From the NCBI GenBank assembly GCA_030533445.1, contig CM060065.1:51281964-51345963 (forward strand): DNA of 64,000 bases, in the 5' to 3' direction. This DNA comes from Cyprinodon diabolis. Lineage: Eukaryota > Chordata > Actinopteri > Cyprinodontiformes > Cyprinodontidae. This document shows positions 11,793-24,409 of this stretch, piece after piece (within the stretch, counting starts at the first letter, position 1; each line of letters begins with the position of its first letter). The position numbers and the translations under genes were made by a program. Under the pieces are notes generated by a model. The model worked only from the letters and a program-made list of their open reading frames with translations, did no database searches and was not told the origin of the DNA.

Positions 11793-12200
11793 TCATTTCC
11801 TTAAACAAGGAGCAGTGATAGAGAAGTCCATCAGCCTGCTGAGCTTCCTCCTAAAGCTCCGTACCTGCAGGAGCTGCTGTTCTGCTGACCTGACGGACCG
11901 AGGGGGCAAGTAGGAGTGAAGAAGCTCAGAGAGGTAAGACGAGGCAAGGTCATTAAAGCACTTAAAAACAAAGATAAGAAGTGTGCTGTGGTCATACTTT
12001 GGAGTACTAGTTAAAATACAAGCAGCTGCTTTTTCCACCAACGACAGTAATCCAATATAGGTTAAATAAAAGCAGGGATAACTGTTTCTAAGGGTTTCCT
12101 TAAAAGAAAATATTTTAGTTTTGCCAATTGTCTTAACTGATAAGAGCAAGATTTGATGACTGCTCCAGTTTGCTTTCGCCATTTAAAATCACTCTCCACC
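11793..12200 (-). pseudogene. Decayed LINE reverse-transcriptase C-terminus
   Basis: The minus-strand frame from 12182 reads through a segment with EKAAACILTSTPKYDHS and then FKCFNDLASSYLSELLHSY. This is the region after the RT fingers in CR1/L2-type LINEs, where 'NAAARVLT...KYDHITPVL' is followed by 'LNGLAPxYLxELL'. The usual 'HWLPV' stretch between the two blocks is deleted. The protein ends early. It is a decayed copy with no expected function. Confidence 0.65.
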
Positions 12201-12394
12201 TTGAAACCCAAATTTGTGACGGTCTATTTAAAATATAATGTCAGGGGTCAGAGGTCCATAATAGTGGAGTCACAGGGATGAAGAGGTACAAAATAACCTC
12301 AGTTTCCTTCTCATTAAAATTTTAAAAGTTCAGGGAGATGGTCTGAGCTGTTAAACCAGGTAAGTGACCAACTGAGATTTTCATCTTCTGTTGG

Positions 12395-12600
12395 ATGATC
12401 GTGGTCACTTACCTGTGTTTCTTTCCTCCAGAGAGTGACAGTGATTGGGGCGGTGCCCCATCCCCTCCTGCAGCCGTCGCGAGCCGTGGATCCACAGCAG
12501 CGTGCTTCTGTTCTGTCGGTTTTTATTTTAATAAACCCTTGAACTCACCTACTGACTGTCTCACCTTGAATACTGGGTCCATCTGTCCTGTTTTATGACA
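12395..12600 (+). repeat. LTR-like 3' end (low confidence)
   Basis: AATAAACCCTTGAA at about 12528 is followed by CTGTCTC, a 'gggtcc' motif and a final ATGACA (12594-12599). This is the same order seen at the 3' ends of the solo LTRs at 8447 and 17174. The 5' boundary and a TSD could not be found, so it is probably a fragment. Confidence 0.4.
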
Positions 12601-12639
12601 AATACCTCAGTGAACAGTTTAACTTCCAACAGTCAACAG

Positions 12640-13180
12640 CAGGTTTTTAACTTTGACTTAAAGAACTCAGGCTTTCAGCACTTTCACAGTCTTCTAGAAA
12701 CTTCTATCAAATAACTGGAGCATAGGAACTAAATGCTGCTTTCCCCTGTTTGTTTCTAGTTCTGTGTGAACAGAGCAGGCTTGAACTAGATGACCTACTT
12801 GTACTTATTCTAGAATTTTTTTTGCTTTAGTGAGAACACAGGTAGCAGCATTTTGGATCAACTGCAGCTGCCTGATGGCCTTTTTAGGCAAACCTATAAG
12901 GACACTGTTGCAGCTACCAATTCTACTAAAGATAAATGCATAATTGATTTTTTCTAGATCCTGTTTGGACATTAGTCCTTTAATCCTGGAAATGCAATTT
13001 GGGTGATAAAAGGCTGACTTATTAAGTGCCTCTATATGTCTTTGAAGGTTCAGGTCTGATTTCAGCCATAATCAGTGGTTTCTGGCTGTAGTGGCTGAAG
13101 CTGTGAGCTAACTCTGGATCTCTCCTCCTTTGGCCCTAAGATTATTACCTCAGTTTTTTTTTATTCAGTTGGAGAATAAA
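12640..13180 (-). mobile_element. CR1/L2-type LINE 3' fragment (internally deleted copy)
   Basis: This matches 39050-39730 throughout, for example 'actaaatgctgct' and 'tagtcctttaatcctggaaatg'. About 150 bp present in the other copy is missing near 12800-12830. Transcription sense is minus. All frames are broken. Confidence 0.75.
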
Positions 13181-15334
13181 ACCACATAAATACAACAAAA
13201 GTCCCATTTAAAATATACCAAAGAAACAATTTACTAAGACGTTATGATATGTAAATATTTCAATAATAATTGCTAAGTACTGAGGAAAAAAAGGCAATAT
13301 GTGTAAAAGCAGCACATCCCATTACATGTGGCAACAAGTATAAGGTTGACCTTTGATGACCTCTAAAAACATCTCTTTATATCTTTAAAATGAAAGCGGC
13401 ACAAATGAAAATTTTTGCTGCACAAACCAGCACAAACGTTCGACACTAATTTTGTCTGATTTGAAGAGGGTGGGGGGGCCAACTTCACTCAGGTGTATAA
13501 GCAGCATTCAGTATCAGCATTTAGAATTCCTATTTGAAGGAACTATGAATTATTTCCTCATGCAAAAAGCTTAAATAATAATGCATGGCTTTTGATTGAG
13601 AATTTGAAAATTAAGCATTCTTTGGTTATGCAGCAGGATAATAACTGATTAAGTCGACAATTTAGGAACCATCTTCAAGTAAAGCCATTTTACATCTAGT
13701 GCAAAGACATCAGGATGTTTTTATTCAGTGTGGTTCAATCAAAAGGTTGGGTGACTAAGATTGGACCAAGTTTTTTTGCAAGGATGTTTAAGACTGATTG
13801 TGAACTTATTACACACACTTGATGGGAGTTCCTGCAGCCCATTGTTTCACAATCAGTGCTTTGACTTGAGGAGCATTAGCATTGTTTTACATTTGGCTAA
13901 GGTGGTTTCGAAAGCTCCTTTGGGGACACATTTTAATATTTACCCAGGTCACCATTTTATATATATTTTTTCTTGAAATATTAAAGTGTGACTGATAAGA
14001 GAACATGAAAAACAGTTTTTCACTACACTTAACATTATAGTCCTTCTTTTGTGGGCAATAACTGATTCTGCTACCTGCAGTCATGACAGAGTAGCAGGAA
14101 AAATTGCAAATACTCACAACACTTGGAGAAGTAAATGATGTAATTGGCAGAAAATATGTTGAGTGATCATTTGTGTCTTGCAGTAGTTTTTGATTCACTC
14201 TGACAGAAGGGCAGAGTCTCCATACATAGTGCAATAGCTAAGAAACAGTTTTGACTCCGGGGAGGTTGTATGGAGCCCTGCTCTGTGCAGTTAAGGTCTT
14301 TGCCCTCAGGACCAAGGTGGATCCTAAGATGTGCTACGCACTGAAGTCTGAATCTGATACTTCTTAACCGTTTCTGCTTGCTAGTGTGACGACATAACAC
14401 TTTATGTTAACGCTTCTGTTCAATGCATTTCACACATCTCATCTTCTTTGATGTGTAAATTATGCAATATTCTAAAAAGTCTGACATGACTAGCTTGTTA
14501 ATGCCATCAACTTAGTTTAAAATAAGAGACCTTCCATACCATGGGGAGGTCTTAAACGCAGCCAAATCCTGAGAGTTTTCCAATAATTCCATAGAGATTA
14601 GTGCTGCAAAAACAGAGATGAATTTGCTGTCTTTGTGCACAGAAAGAGGTGGATATACAAGAATGACCTCAACAGTAAAACCTATATACTGACGTAGAAA
14701 GGCCTCATTGTAATTTACAACTAAGGAAAACTCATCCAGTATCAAAAGAGGTGGTGATGAGGAAAATAAGGCTGTCTTTCACCTGAGCATCTGACTATGA
14801 GACTACACAATAAAAATCACTATAAGCTGGATTAATATGATGTTCTGTGAAAAACAAAGCTTCCATTCCTAAAGTAGCTAAACACATTAAAAGGTCCTTC
14901 AGATCATCAGATCACTTATATGACGAGAGCGTGCACGAGCCCATTTCTCATCATGCACTCTCTCTTTAAATGTTGCCGTTTGCATCGCCTCATACAAGCT
15001 TACTTTCCAAAAGGAGATTTGCAATTTTTTCACTGTCAGACTCACCATCATTACTGTGAGTGAAAATGGGGATGAGCACGTAGGACAGTCTTACGTTAAA
15101 ATATCACCAGAATGATTGACAAATTAGGAGGGCCACTTAATTTTATGATCCACCAAAAATAAACCACATCCTCCACTATACCTTTAAGAGGGATCCCTTA
15201 TTGAATGGGTCATGTGACCTGAAGAGTCACTTTATGGCAGTCTGAGCTCTCCTCAAACATGAGAGCTAACTAAGCTAAAAGATTTTGTAAATAAAACATA
15301 TGACACTTACATAATCAGAACATTGTTTGTTTCT
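13181..15334. other. No gene recognised
   Basis: The stretch is AT-rich, with no transposon end or domain recognised. The open frames of 70-115 codons on the minus strand (13887-14234 and 14167-14400) overlap each other and show no motif. Confidence 0.45.
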
Positions 15335-15516
15335 CTGACATAAGGTTCGATCTAGAGCGGGGTGATTCAAGTTCCTGATGGCCGGTATCCTGCAATATTT
15401 AGTTGCGCCTTTGGTTCAACACACCGGAAATAAGTAATTAGATGATAGAGGGGAATCTGTAGGAACTGACTGGATACTGAGGAGGTAACTCAGCCATTTG
15501 ATTCAAGTGTGTTGTA

Positions 15517-16560
15517 CCAACGATCAGTGTTGTGCCTGAACGCATTCATTGAACAAAAGTTCATGAACTCGTTCATATTTTGGGGGAACGTGAACTGAAC
15601 GTACTGTATTACTGCCTGATGAACGTTATTGTGAACTCGTTCATTCTGGTGTCTGTGAACGGCTCGCTCTCTCAGTTCAACTTCGTTCAATAGGTTGCCA
15701 AATTTCTATTCGTTTTCACGCCGTAAAACGTTAACACCGTAAACAGGCCTTAATATGTAGCGGGAAAAACAGCCAATCTGGCAACACCAGCTACCAGTGT
15801 CGTAGCCTACAGCCGCGTGCGTCATCAAAACAAAATGCAGCGTGGAAGCCACAGCAGCATGGAGGCGACCGTGGAGGCGACAAAGAAGCAGTATGATCAC
15901 TTAAAACAGGTTTATGACCAGGTGGTCGGTGAGGATGATGGCAACAGTCTTACATTCCTCTGCAAACTTTGCCCGCCGGCTTATAGTAAAAAATATATAG
16001 CATATAGAACTATGAAATGGAATTTCAAATGGAAAAAATTATTAAAATTAAAAAAACATTTGCACCTTAAAGACTACTTTCCTGTTTTTCTTTTAATAAT
16101 TCCTCATAAAAAAGACCATTCAAGCAGCACATTTTTCCTGATGTTTTTGAGAATATACTGTAGGGGTGAAAGCTGCAGCTGCTACTAGTGTGAAGTGAAT
16201 GGACAGCAACAAAGCGTTAAAGCAACAATGGGGAAATGCTGTCCCCTCAATGCTAATGTAAACCCTGGTTGGATAAGGATTCAAAACTGGATATGAAGAT
16301 GAAATCTGACGCACAGTTTCAGTGTTACAACTGATAAAATAATTGCTGTCTGTGGTTCTACACTAGGCTATGGTGTGATTGAGCAATATATATATAAAAA
16401 AAAAAAAAGAACTATGAACTAGCTCATTTTTTGGAACTGTGAATTTAGTTCAAAATTTTGAATTATGAACTATGAACTGAACTAGTTCATTTTAAAATGT
16501 GTGAACTGAACTTTGAACTAGTTCACGTAGGAAGAGAACTTTCCCAACACTGCCAAGGAT
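15517..16560 (+). mobile_element. hAT element with transposase first-exon remnant, 8-bp TSD
   Basis: The element spans 15525-16552 (1028 bp). The ends are CAGTGTTG on both sides, followed by many 'gaactagttca' and 'tgaacg' motifs. The flanking 8-mers ccaacgat (15517-15524) and ccaaggat (16553-16560) differ at one base. It carries a BED-finger-like exon (15835-16071). Confidence 0.87.
15835..16071 (+). pseudogene. BED zinc-finger-like N-terminus of a hAT transposase
   Basis: From the ATG at 15835 the frame encodes a charged leader (VEATKKQYDHLKQVYDQV) and then FLCKLCPP, a C-x2-C pair. About 33 residues later comes LKKHLHLKD. This is the layout of a BED finger (C-x2-C ... H-x3-5-H), the DNA-binding domain at the start of hAT transposases. 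The final histidine appears replaced by aspartate (HLHLKD). The reading continues without the catalytic DDE or dimerisation regions, so only the N-terminal part remains. Confidence 0.6.
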
Positions 16561-16620
16561 GGATCTAAAAGTTGCAGAATACCAGACCCCAGGAACTGGA
16601 ATTGCCCACTCCTGATCTGA

Positions 16621-17168
16621 AGGGTTGAATGATGTCTTGTCTTTACCAGTAACTCCTCAACTTCTTGATCTACTGGTCCAAAGCAGTCTGCTATCAGATA
16701 CCTAAAATACTAAGAGAAACTGCAACACTTCAGTGTTGCCAGTTGCCTTCGGGGTTGCTAAACCTGAAAGTTACAGGATGATTTTGGTTAGAATTATTAA
16801 TTATTGTACCATGGTCTGAGTACTTGGTTCTGAATGGTTGCAGTGTGTCCAATAAAAAGTGATACAGGACACCTATGCAAAGGTTCTGGTCAAATAGCCT
16901 GATTGTTTTACATTACTGAGCTGGATTCGTTTTGAAATAGTAAATTATCCCCAACAGAGCTGCAGTTTCTGTAGACAGGGTTGGTTACCTTGAAAAAGTG
17001 TCAAAAGAGATATGAAGTCCACTCAGTCGCTTCTTTTAAACAATTTATGATTTTAATTGTAAATTTTTTTTATTACTAACTGATTTAAGATTTGTTTATT
17101 TCCTAAGTGACCATGGTAGATCATAAGCGGTGTAAAGCTTTGAGGTATCATTATCAAAAAATAATGGA
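16621..17168. other. No gene recognised
   Basis: Apparently unique sequence between two mobile elements; no signal seen. Confidence 0.45.
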
Positions 17169-17784
17169 CCTTGTGTTGGGATCTGGAGGCTTGTCACCTT
17201 TCTCCACCAGAGGGAGCCTGAGATCTTCCTCCTGAGGGCGTGAGCTGACTTCTGCACACCTGTTTCCCATCTACTCATCAGGAGACTTTCTTAAAGAGGA
17301 GGAGGCTGACACTTCCCTGCCAGAGTGTTTGCCATTAATGGTACCAGCAAACCTGAGCCAGCTAACTCTGATCTGTTTTTCTGATTTTTTGAGAACCTCT
17401 CTGCCTCTCAGATCCTGACATATCTGGTTATCTGTCAACTCCTGGAGAAAACTCTCGCTGCCTGGAACCTGCCTGTCTGCCCTCCGCCTCAGCCTCTGCC
17501 CTCAGCCTGCCGATAAGCCTCTGGACCCTCAAGGTTCCCCCCTGCCGGTCAGAATACCCCCTGAGCAGGTATTAACCCAATCTGTCGTTAAACAGCAAGT
17601 TTCCTGGATCCACTCTAACCGATCTGTCCTCCTCTAGTTGCTTCCCTCCCGTGACCAGCCTGACGAACCAAGACCCCGTTCACATTACTCTCAAAACATT
17701 GTCAATAAACCCTTTAACCTTTTTCCTGTCTCATGAGTGTTTCTGCATGTGGGTTAGACGATTAGACCCCAACATGACACTTTG
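17169..17784 (+). mobile_element. Solo LTR, plus orientation, imperfect 5-bp TSD
   Basis: The LTR spans 17174-17779 (606 bp), from TGTTGGGATCTGG to CCAACATGACA. It shares 'ccagagtgtttgcca', an AATAAACCCTTTAACC polyadenylation region and 'ctgcatgtgggt' with the LTRs at 8447 and 55590. The flanks ccttg (17169-17173) and ctttg (17780-17784) differ at one base. No internal retroelement sequence adjoins it. Confidence 0.72.
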
Positions 17785-18759
17785 CATTGGATGTTTCACG
17801 TCTTTGTGTCATCCATTATTTCTGATGATTGACAACTCATCAGGCATTATCTCATTCTTAATGCTGATTTCATGATTATTAACATTTTTCTAATATACAT
17901 TTATATCAAAACATTCAAAACTACACAACAATTGTGATATAAAATGTAGCATCTTCTCTACAGTAAGAAAAAGCTATTTGTAGGGAGAAGTGTTTTTGTT
18001 TTCTTTAACTTTTCAACATTAGAACAGAGATTTAAAAACAGAAGTAATTCCAAAATTATTTACTATGATTTTTACCCAGGTCCTTGCACATTAATGTCAA
18101 AGATATAAAAAAAAGAAAAAGGGCTAGCCATAAAACATCAAATCATACAAAAAGAGAAAAAGGTGAAAGGAAAAACATGTTCTCACCTCCCACCAAACCT
18201 CTTGATTCGTAACCCCCCACCTTTCATTTAGAGTACTTGCTCCTTGTTAAAAAGACCAGGCCATGGACGGAGCGGGGGTGGTGATACTCCTAATGAAGAT
18301 GAATATTCAGCTGTGTTAGAAAGGCTCTTGGACGCTTGCCCAGTCTGCACTTGCTGTTCCAGTAAAATTGGCAGCAAGGTGGGGGGTTGAGGAAGGGGCC
18401 CGCTGCACAAGACTGAATTGGAGAAGTTGGATGGAGGAATGGGGTGTTAGATGGGATGACTACTGCTGTTGGCAGACAGGCAGGCATAAGCATCATATTT
18501 ATGAGAATGGGCAGAGAAAAATGGATGTGCTGTGTTTTCATACACTGATCGGCACTGACCTAATGACTACTGGAGAGAGGAACGCTGACATCCGGCTGCT
18601 ACCATCTAATGATATACTATACTATCAGAAGATTGCATTGCATTCATCTAAAGAACCAGGTTACAAAATGTCAAAGAGCTGAAGGCCTGTAAGAAAAGAT
18701 CATTTGGGATATTTCTTACAAATAAAATTCTGAAAACCTGCACCATCCTGGCTATTTAG
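17785..18759. other. No gene recognised
   Basis: The open frames in 18228-18682 lie on both strands and carry no motif. Nothing else was identified. Confidence 0.45.
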
Positions 18760-18990
18760 AGGTTTATGCCAGGATCCTGTTTGTTGACCTCAGCTTTCAA
18801 CATCATCAACAAACAGATCATTTAATACAAGCTCACATTTCCAGCCACTACCTGACAGTAGATCACCAGCTTCTTGATTGACTGGCAGCATTAGGTGAAG
18901 CCCGGGAGTATATTCTATCATATGAGAACCATGAGCACTGGTGCCCTCCCAGGGGTGTGCTCCCTTCCCTCTCCCTCTAACGAAAAGGTC
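18760..18990 (+). pseudogene. LINE reverse-transcriptase scrap (STGAP-type motif)
   Basis: LFVDLS appears at about 18780 and is frame-shifted relative to ITSFLIDWQ at about 18857. MSTGALPGVCSLPSPSN follows at about 18930. These three blocks, in this order and spacing, fit the LINE RT segment 'FVDFSSAFN ... SFLTDRQ ... STGAPQGCVLSP'. Stops and frameshifts separate them, so this is a decayed copy. Confidence 0.65.
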
Positions 18991-20119
18991 ATTTCTAACA
19001 TGGTGTCTTGTTTTAGTGTATATAAGATATACTCCATATAACTTCATTAGACAGAAAGTGTTATATGTCAACCATTTATTTGTGTTAAATGGGCATAGTC
19101 ACATTATAGGCCTATAAAAAAACTCTGCATTGTCAGCATGGTAAAATAAGGTTTTATACACAACGCATGTGCCATGGTCGTGTTTTAAGGTTTCTTTTGT
19201 TTTTTAGCTTTAGTAGAATTGCAGCACCAGGCACAATAATGAGACATAAACAGATAAAAATGGCACCACATGGCAAAACCAAAGAACTGTCAGAAAGCTA
19301 GATACCGACAAATTATACAGCTATAGTCGTGATGCTGGCTGCTCGATGCTGATTGGCTGAACTTGAGGATTTTTGATTGACAGTGGCAAGACAGTAAGGA
19401 GGTTTTTCTTATGAGGGAATAGTGATCATTCAGTCAGAATAGTCATCTAATGCTAAACTCTTGCTGTGGATTCTGGACTTTATCATTTAAGAGGGGTTCA
19501 CAACAGCTATTTCCCGCTTATAGTGATGTGTTTTTGTGTGTTTTAATATTTATTATTACAATATGGGTCATTTAGATCTTTTAACACCACTGAGCCTCCA
19601 CCTTTGTCAGAGAGAGTTCAGCATAGTTTGCTCTTACAAAGCATGGCACCACAGACCTTTGCAAAGGAAGTCATATTTCACAAAAACAGCTAAAAATGCT
19701 AAAATTTAAAATATCTAGTGAAACTTGCACTAGAATAGTGAAGCACATTTTAAAGGGTTAATGTTTTATAGAGAGAAGAAACTAAAGTGCAGCAGATTTA
19801 TGGGAGGGAAGCTTCCAGGATGCAACATTCTTGATGTAAGAGGACCTTAGAAGAATTTACAAAATCTTTGGTAAGAAATCTGTTTACCATAATCTGAATC
19901 ACAGGTCTTTATAGGTATAGTAAATCCTCAGCAGATAGCCAGTTAGAAGTAATGCTTTTAAGAAAAAAGAAATTCTATTTTAAACTATTTTTAATTTTTC
20001 CAGAGATCAATTTTGATTAACTTGAGCCTTCAAATACGTTCTTACTACGGCTACAGATATAAATTGGCCTGTTTGTATTGTATAGGAAGAGATATAGCTC
20101 AGGTTATCCTGAGCTATCT
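18991..20119. other. No gene recognised; one small hairpin at its end
   Basis: An imperfect hairpin lies at about 20088-20120 (agagatatagctcagg, ttat, cctgagctatctct). No gene or TE boundary was otherwise seen. Confidence 0.45.
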
Positions 20120-20815
20120 CTATAGTTCTGCTGCTATAGCCTTAGACTGCTGGAGGACATAGGGACCCCTTTTTCATCATTCTGCTTCATTCCATCTCTA
20201 TTCTCCCACTCTGCAGAATCTGTTATTTCAATCTCTAACGTTCTGCTCTCTCTGCTTTTTCTCATAGTAGCTTCATCTGGTCTGTTCCTGTTTGGCTGTG
20301 ACTCCATCCTGGAGAGAAATATCAGCTGTGCTGCTGCCATCAACACCTTTGTTCATAGATGCTGGAGATCGGCCTGTTTTCCAGTGTAGTCCTGTTTCTC
20401 TGGCTGTGACTGGCTGGAAGTGCTCTCTTCATCCTCTGACATGGGAGCTGGCTCGGTGCTCGTCGGCCTGGTTGTGTGTTTCCTGGATGAGGCCGCCTTT
20501 TACAGTTGCTTTTTGTATCCCTGCTTCTGTCTCGGCTTGTCAGCCTCGGCAGATGGCCGCTCACACTGAGCCTGGTTCTGCTGGGGGTTTCTTCCTGTTC
20601 AAAGGGAGTTTTTCCTCTCCACTGTCACTACAAACATGCTTAGTTTGAGGGATTGTGTTTGAGTCAATGAGTCGATGCAATCAGCTGGTTTTCCTTAAAT
20701 AGAAAACTTTTAATCAATTTGACTGGATGATCTGGTTGAACTGTAAAGTGCCTTGAGATGACATGTGTTGTGAATAGGCGCTATCGAAATAAACAGAATT
20801 AAATTCAATTGATAG
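20120..20815 (+). mobile_element. LINE 3' untranslated region and tail
   Basis: The region contains 'gactgctggaggacat', 'gttcaaagggagtttttcct' and 'gtgccttgagatgacatgtg', ending in 'ggcgctatcgaaataaac' plus an AATTC-type tail. Parts recur at 1-175, 24410-24690 and, inverted, at 48532-48705. It behaves as the 3' end of a dispersed teleost retroelement (family inferred). Confidence 0.65.
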
Positions 20816-21374
20816 ATACTCCCAACAACAGCTTTATAAAGCAACCTGAAAGAGTGAATGATAGAAGTATTGCCATTTCATGGCAGGAGCCAAAGGATAA
20901 CCTGTTTACAAAATAAATTACAAACAAAACAGCTGAATTTAAAAAAAAAAATCAACAAAGTTCAAGAATATTTAAAAAGTAGTCAAAACTCTTAATACAC
21001 AAAGATTCACGTTAGAGATGAATGCACTATTATAGCATATAAGATCACAGTATATGATATGACATTAATAGCAGAAGGACATACAGTTGTTTATGTCTTA
21101 AAAATGCTCTGACAGAATAAAAAGCCTTTGAGGACCAGCTGCTCTTGTAGTGAAATTAGTCTGGGATTAAAAGGGGCTGAAAGGAAATATAAAACACTTT
21201 TCAGATTATAATTTGTGACAAAAAACAGCAAAAACCAAAAACATGTTGATAACGCATGAAATAGATCAACAAACTGGATGAGATTGTGTCTTTTTTAAAT
21301 CTGTAGTCCTGGAGTTTAATATTTTCCTGCTATGTGCTTAGAAGGATGTTTTTAATCTGGAAACCAGATTATTA
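20816..21374. other. No gene recognised
   Basis: AT-rich; nothing identified. Confidence 0.45.
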
Positions 21375-22279
21375 ATGTTTAGTAGGGGTGTAAAAGATAA
21401 TCGTTTTGTATCGATGCATCGATCCAACAGCCGACGATCCGATGCATCGACACGTCCGCAAGAGAATCGATTCATTTATTTTTTCCTCCGGTCCATTTTT
21501 ATCCATTTGCTCCTGGGCGTAATTCTCCCTCCCGTGCTGCGGTGGCGCTAAACGTATTTTGCCCTCCTACCTCGCTTCCTGGTTATACTCTTACAGCAGT
21601 GTGTTGCAGTGAGCTTGATGCAGACATTTTTAAATTATGCTCAATATTGAAGCGTGGTCTGTGCTACACGCTGTAAGTCTAGATACGGCCGAGGCGGCGA
21701 GGAAGTGGGGGCGAGTTTAGTCCGACGACGGAGGGACATGAGGGCCAAAAAGAGCGGAGATCCAGGTGGGAAAAGGGTCCCAGTATTCTCTCGCACCTCG
21801 CTCTTCTAGCTGGTAAAACTTCACGAGTTGTTTTCCGCAATTTCGGTCATAAAAACAAAACAAGCCGACCTCCTGTTTGAGGTCAGCTACAATTTGGGAG
21901 AGAAGCAGCGTAGCGTCTGTGGAGGGGGCGGGACGTCTGGAGCCGAGGTATTGCATTGCACTCATTGCACTGATATTCTGCAGTATTTTTGCAGTATTTT
22001 TTGATGCAACTTTTCTACTTCTGTTATTTGCTGTTGTTTCTATTAAAAAAAATCATAATGATATTACAGCTTTCATTGATTTATTTCAAACTTAAAACTT
22101 TGTTTAGCCTGTAAGGTGTAAAAAAATAAATAAATAAATAATAAAAAAAAAGAAAAATTAACCGATTAATTGAATCGTGGTGTATTCTTGAGTATCGAAA
22201 ATAATCGAATCGTTGGGTCAGGAAATCGATACTGAATCGAATCGCCATGATGGATGTGATTTACACCCCTAATGTTTAG
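21375..22279. mobile_element. Nonautonomous hAT element, perfect 8-bp TSD atgtttag
   Basis: The element spans 21383-22271 (889 bp). Both ends read TAGGGGTGTAAA, and subterminal 'atcgattc' and 'gatgcatcga' motifs are abundant. The duplication atgtttag lies at 21375-21382 and 22272-22279. The GC-richer middle (21500-21950) has no recognisable transposase domain. Confidence 0.9.
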
Positions 22280-22539
22280 CACTGAAGTTTATTTCTGATG
22301 ATCCCATTGAATCTTTCTCTGTCAAGGAGGGGCATTCAGGAGGACCAGCAAAGGGTGACAGGATGAAGTGACACCTAGTGCCAGCTTAAAAAACTTTTTT
22401 TTTCTTTTTTTTTTACTTTTTTTCTGCTAATCATGGTATAAATAAACAATGAGAAACAATTCCTGCTTGTAAAGCTTTTGCTTTTCCTCTTTCAAACATA
22501 AAATGTTGGATTCTGATAAAACAGATGTACACCATTTTA

Positions 22540-22762
22540 ATCATGTCTAAGTGGACATTTGGCAAAATTTTATTTAAAATTTTATTTTATTCTAAAATGT
22601 ATTTTAATTGAAACATTTATCTTATTCTATTTTTATGCGTTTATGTATTTTAGCCTTAGCTTTTATCTTATGTACCTTAACTGTGATTCCTGTACATCAC
22701 TTTGGTCAACCCAGGTTGTTTTAAATGTGCTTTATAAATAAAGTTTGAGTTGAGTTGAGTAA
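22540..22762 (+). mobile_element. LINE/SINE 3' tail with TTGAG repeats
   Basis: 'cactttggtcaaccca', 'atgtgctttataaataaag' and the tandem tail ttgagttgagttgag are typical of a teleost non-LTR retroelement 3' end. It is 5'-truncated and noncoding. Confidence 0.6.
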
Positions 22763-24409
22763 CAGCAGCAGCTGCACGTACATCCTCATAAGCTTCCGTG
22801 AATTTGGCTCGCAGGCAATGTTAAGAGGTTTTGTCTGTAAAATTTCTTTAGATTATCTCTTTTCTTCAGAGATAAAAAAGTGGTAATTAGTGTACAAAAT
22901 CATTAACTATAATCTCGCCTTCTAGGACCTTCAACCTTAAAAAGGAAAATTTTTATAATAAATGGATTTCTGACTATTAGCTAGCGTTCTTAACAGCAGG
23001 ATGTGATTCTAAATCAAAAGATAAGCAAAAATATAAATATCTCTTTTCTGTTCAACTCAGCTCTGAAGCAGTAAATACTGACCCTACTTAAAGAGCGTTT
23101 GTACACAGTATCTGATACAAGCACTACACTTTGTCTGTGGTCCCAGCTACAAACACAATCCTGTTGCCAGGTGGAGAGGGAAGAACTGGCAGACATTTAG
23201 CTGTTTTTGCTATTGGAAGTGAAAAGAGAAGAAATGTGGGGCAGCTTTGCTGCTTGTTTGAAGTGAAGACAGCCTGTTTGTGAAGTTGAGGCTCAGCTAT
23301 CAGCTTTCATGTCCTGCTCTTATGTGACCTGGGGAGACCTCAACTTTATAAACCACGCTCACTATATTCCCTAAAAAAAAGCCACTATATTACTGCAGTA
23401 CCTGTGGGCCTTAGAAGCCCGAAGCTTTCTGAAGTCTCAGGTACAGACATTAAAACATTCCCGCGTGTTTACCTGAGGAATAAATAAGAGCTGTAAGGGG
23501 ATGATGTGACAGTTAATTTCAGGCTGCATAACAATGGCAAAGCTGTGACATTTCATGACGATTCTTTTAATGATACTGTCACACTCCATCAGCATTCCCT
23601 CTCTGATGCCCTAAATGATTGTGTGATTAAACATGAATTAAAAGTAAAACCATGAAATTGCACGTCCTCCAACCACCTTCTCTAAAGTTAAAAACCCAGC
23701 TGCTCTTAACAGGAGTTTCTTCTTTTTTTTGACACAACTGCTGATCCAGCTCTCCAGGATGAGGGCTTCAGAGACTTAGACGTTTTTTTGCCGCCTCTGC
23801 ATTTCTACGGAGGGAATTGGCAGATTATTTGGTCAACCTCGATCAGTTCCACCACAGCTTAAAGGGGATACATGCTCGCTGACTAATATTGCCCAGAAAT
23901 CCATCAAAGTCAAAAGGGCCTGTCCCCACTTTTAAACCTTGTGTGTTCCAATCAAGCACTCGGCGCATCAAAGCCATCACAAACCAAGGCTGCACCCCGC
24001 CTGCGCCTGATGCTGACAGTTCCCAAACAAAATAAATTATGCTGTCTGTGTGCATGAGAGTGCCAACTGTAACGTCAAAGAAGACGACACTTAACTTTAA
24101 TCTTTAAAGCTCCCACCAGGCATAATGCACTTTTTTTTACCGGTTCCATATACTTAAGAATTAAAAAAGGAGTTAATTGCTGGATTTCAACTTCTCAAGA
24201 GCTTTGGCCTCTGGGTCACAAGAATAGCTTACTATGGAAAGACCTTGTTGTACTTTATGGGATGCAAAGCATTCATTTCCTGGTAACTTTTTCTATTATG
24301 TTAAGCATATTCAAAGATTTCAGTGTAGATGACTGAAATCTTATGTAAAAAAAACAAAAACAAACAAAAAACACATGTGTTCTTAGATTAGTGTGTCTGT
24401 TTCCTGTGT
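22763..24409. other. No gene recognised; possible conserved stretch at 23840-24060
   Basis: No mobile-element ends were seen. The part at 23840-24060 is less AT-rich and lacks repeat features, so it is a candidate regulatory or conserved noncoding segment by appearance only. Confidence 0.3.

Larger units (their letters stand above)
15335..16620. mobile_element. Older inverted-repeat element split by a later hAT insertion
   Basis: The left part (about 15352-15524) starts GAGCGGGGTGATTCAAGTTC. The right part (16561 to about 16612) ends GGAACTGGAATTGCCCACTC. Reverse-complemented, these match over about 35 bp ('agttcctg...ggt...tatcctgcaa'). The two halves are separated by the hAT at 15525-16552. 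Without that insertion the older element would be about 230 bp. Its own TSD is not legible. Confidence 0.65.

Noticed and set aside
13887..14400. Overlapping minus-strand frames of 77-115 codons
   Set aside because: No domain, no splice context, AT-rich surroundings; chance open frames.
20292..20648. 118-codon plus-strand frame
   Set aside because: It lies wholly in a dispersed LINE 3' untranslated region.
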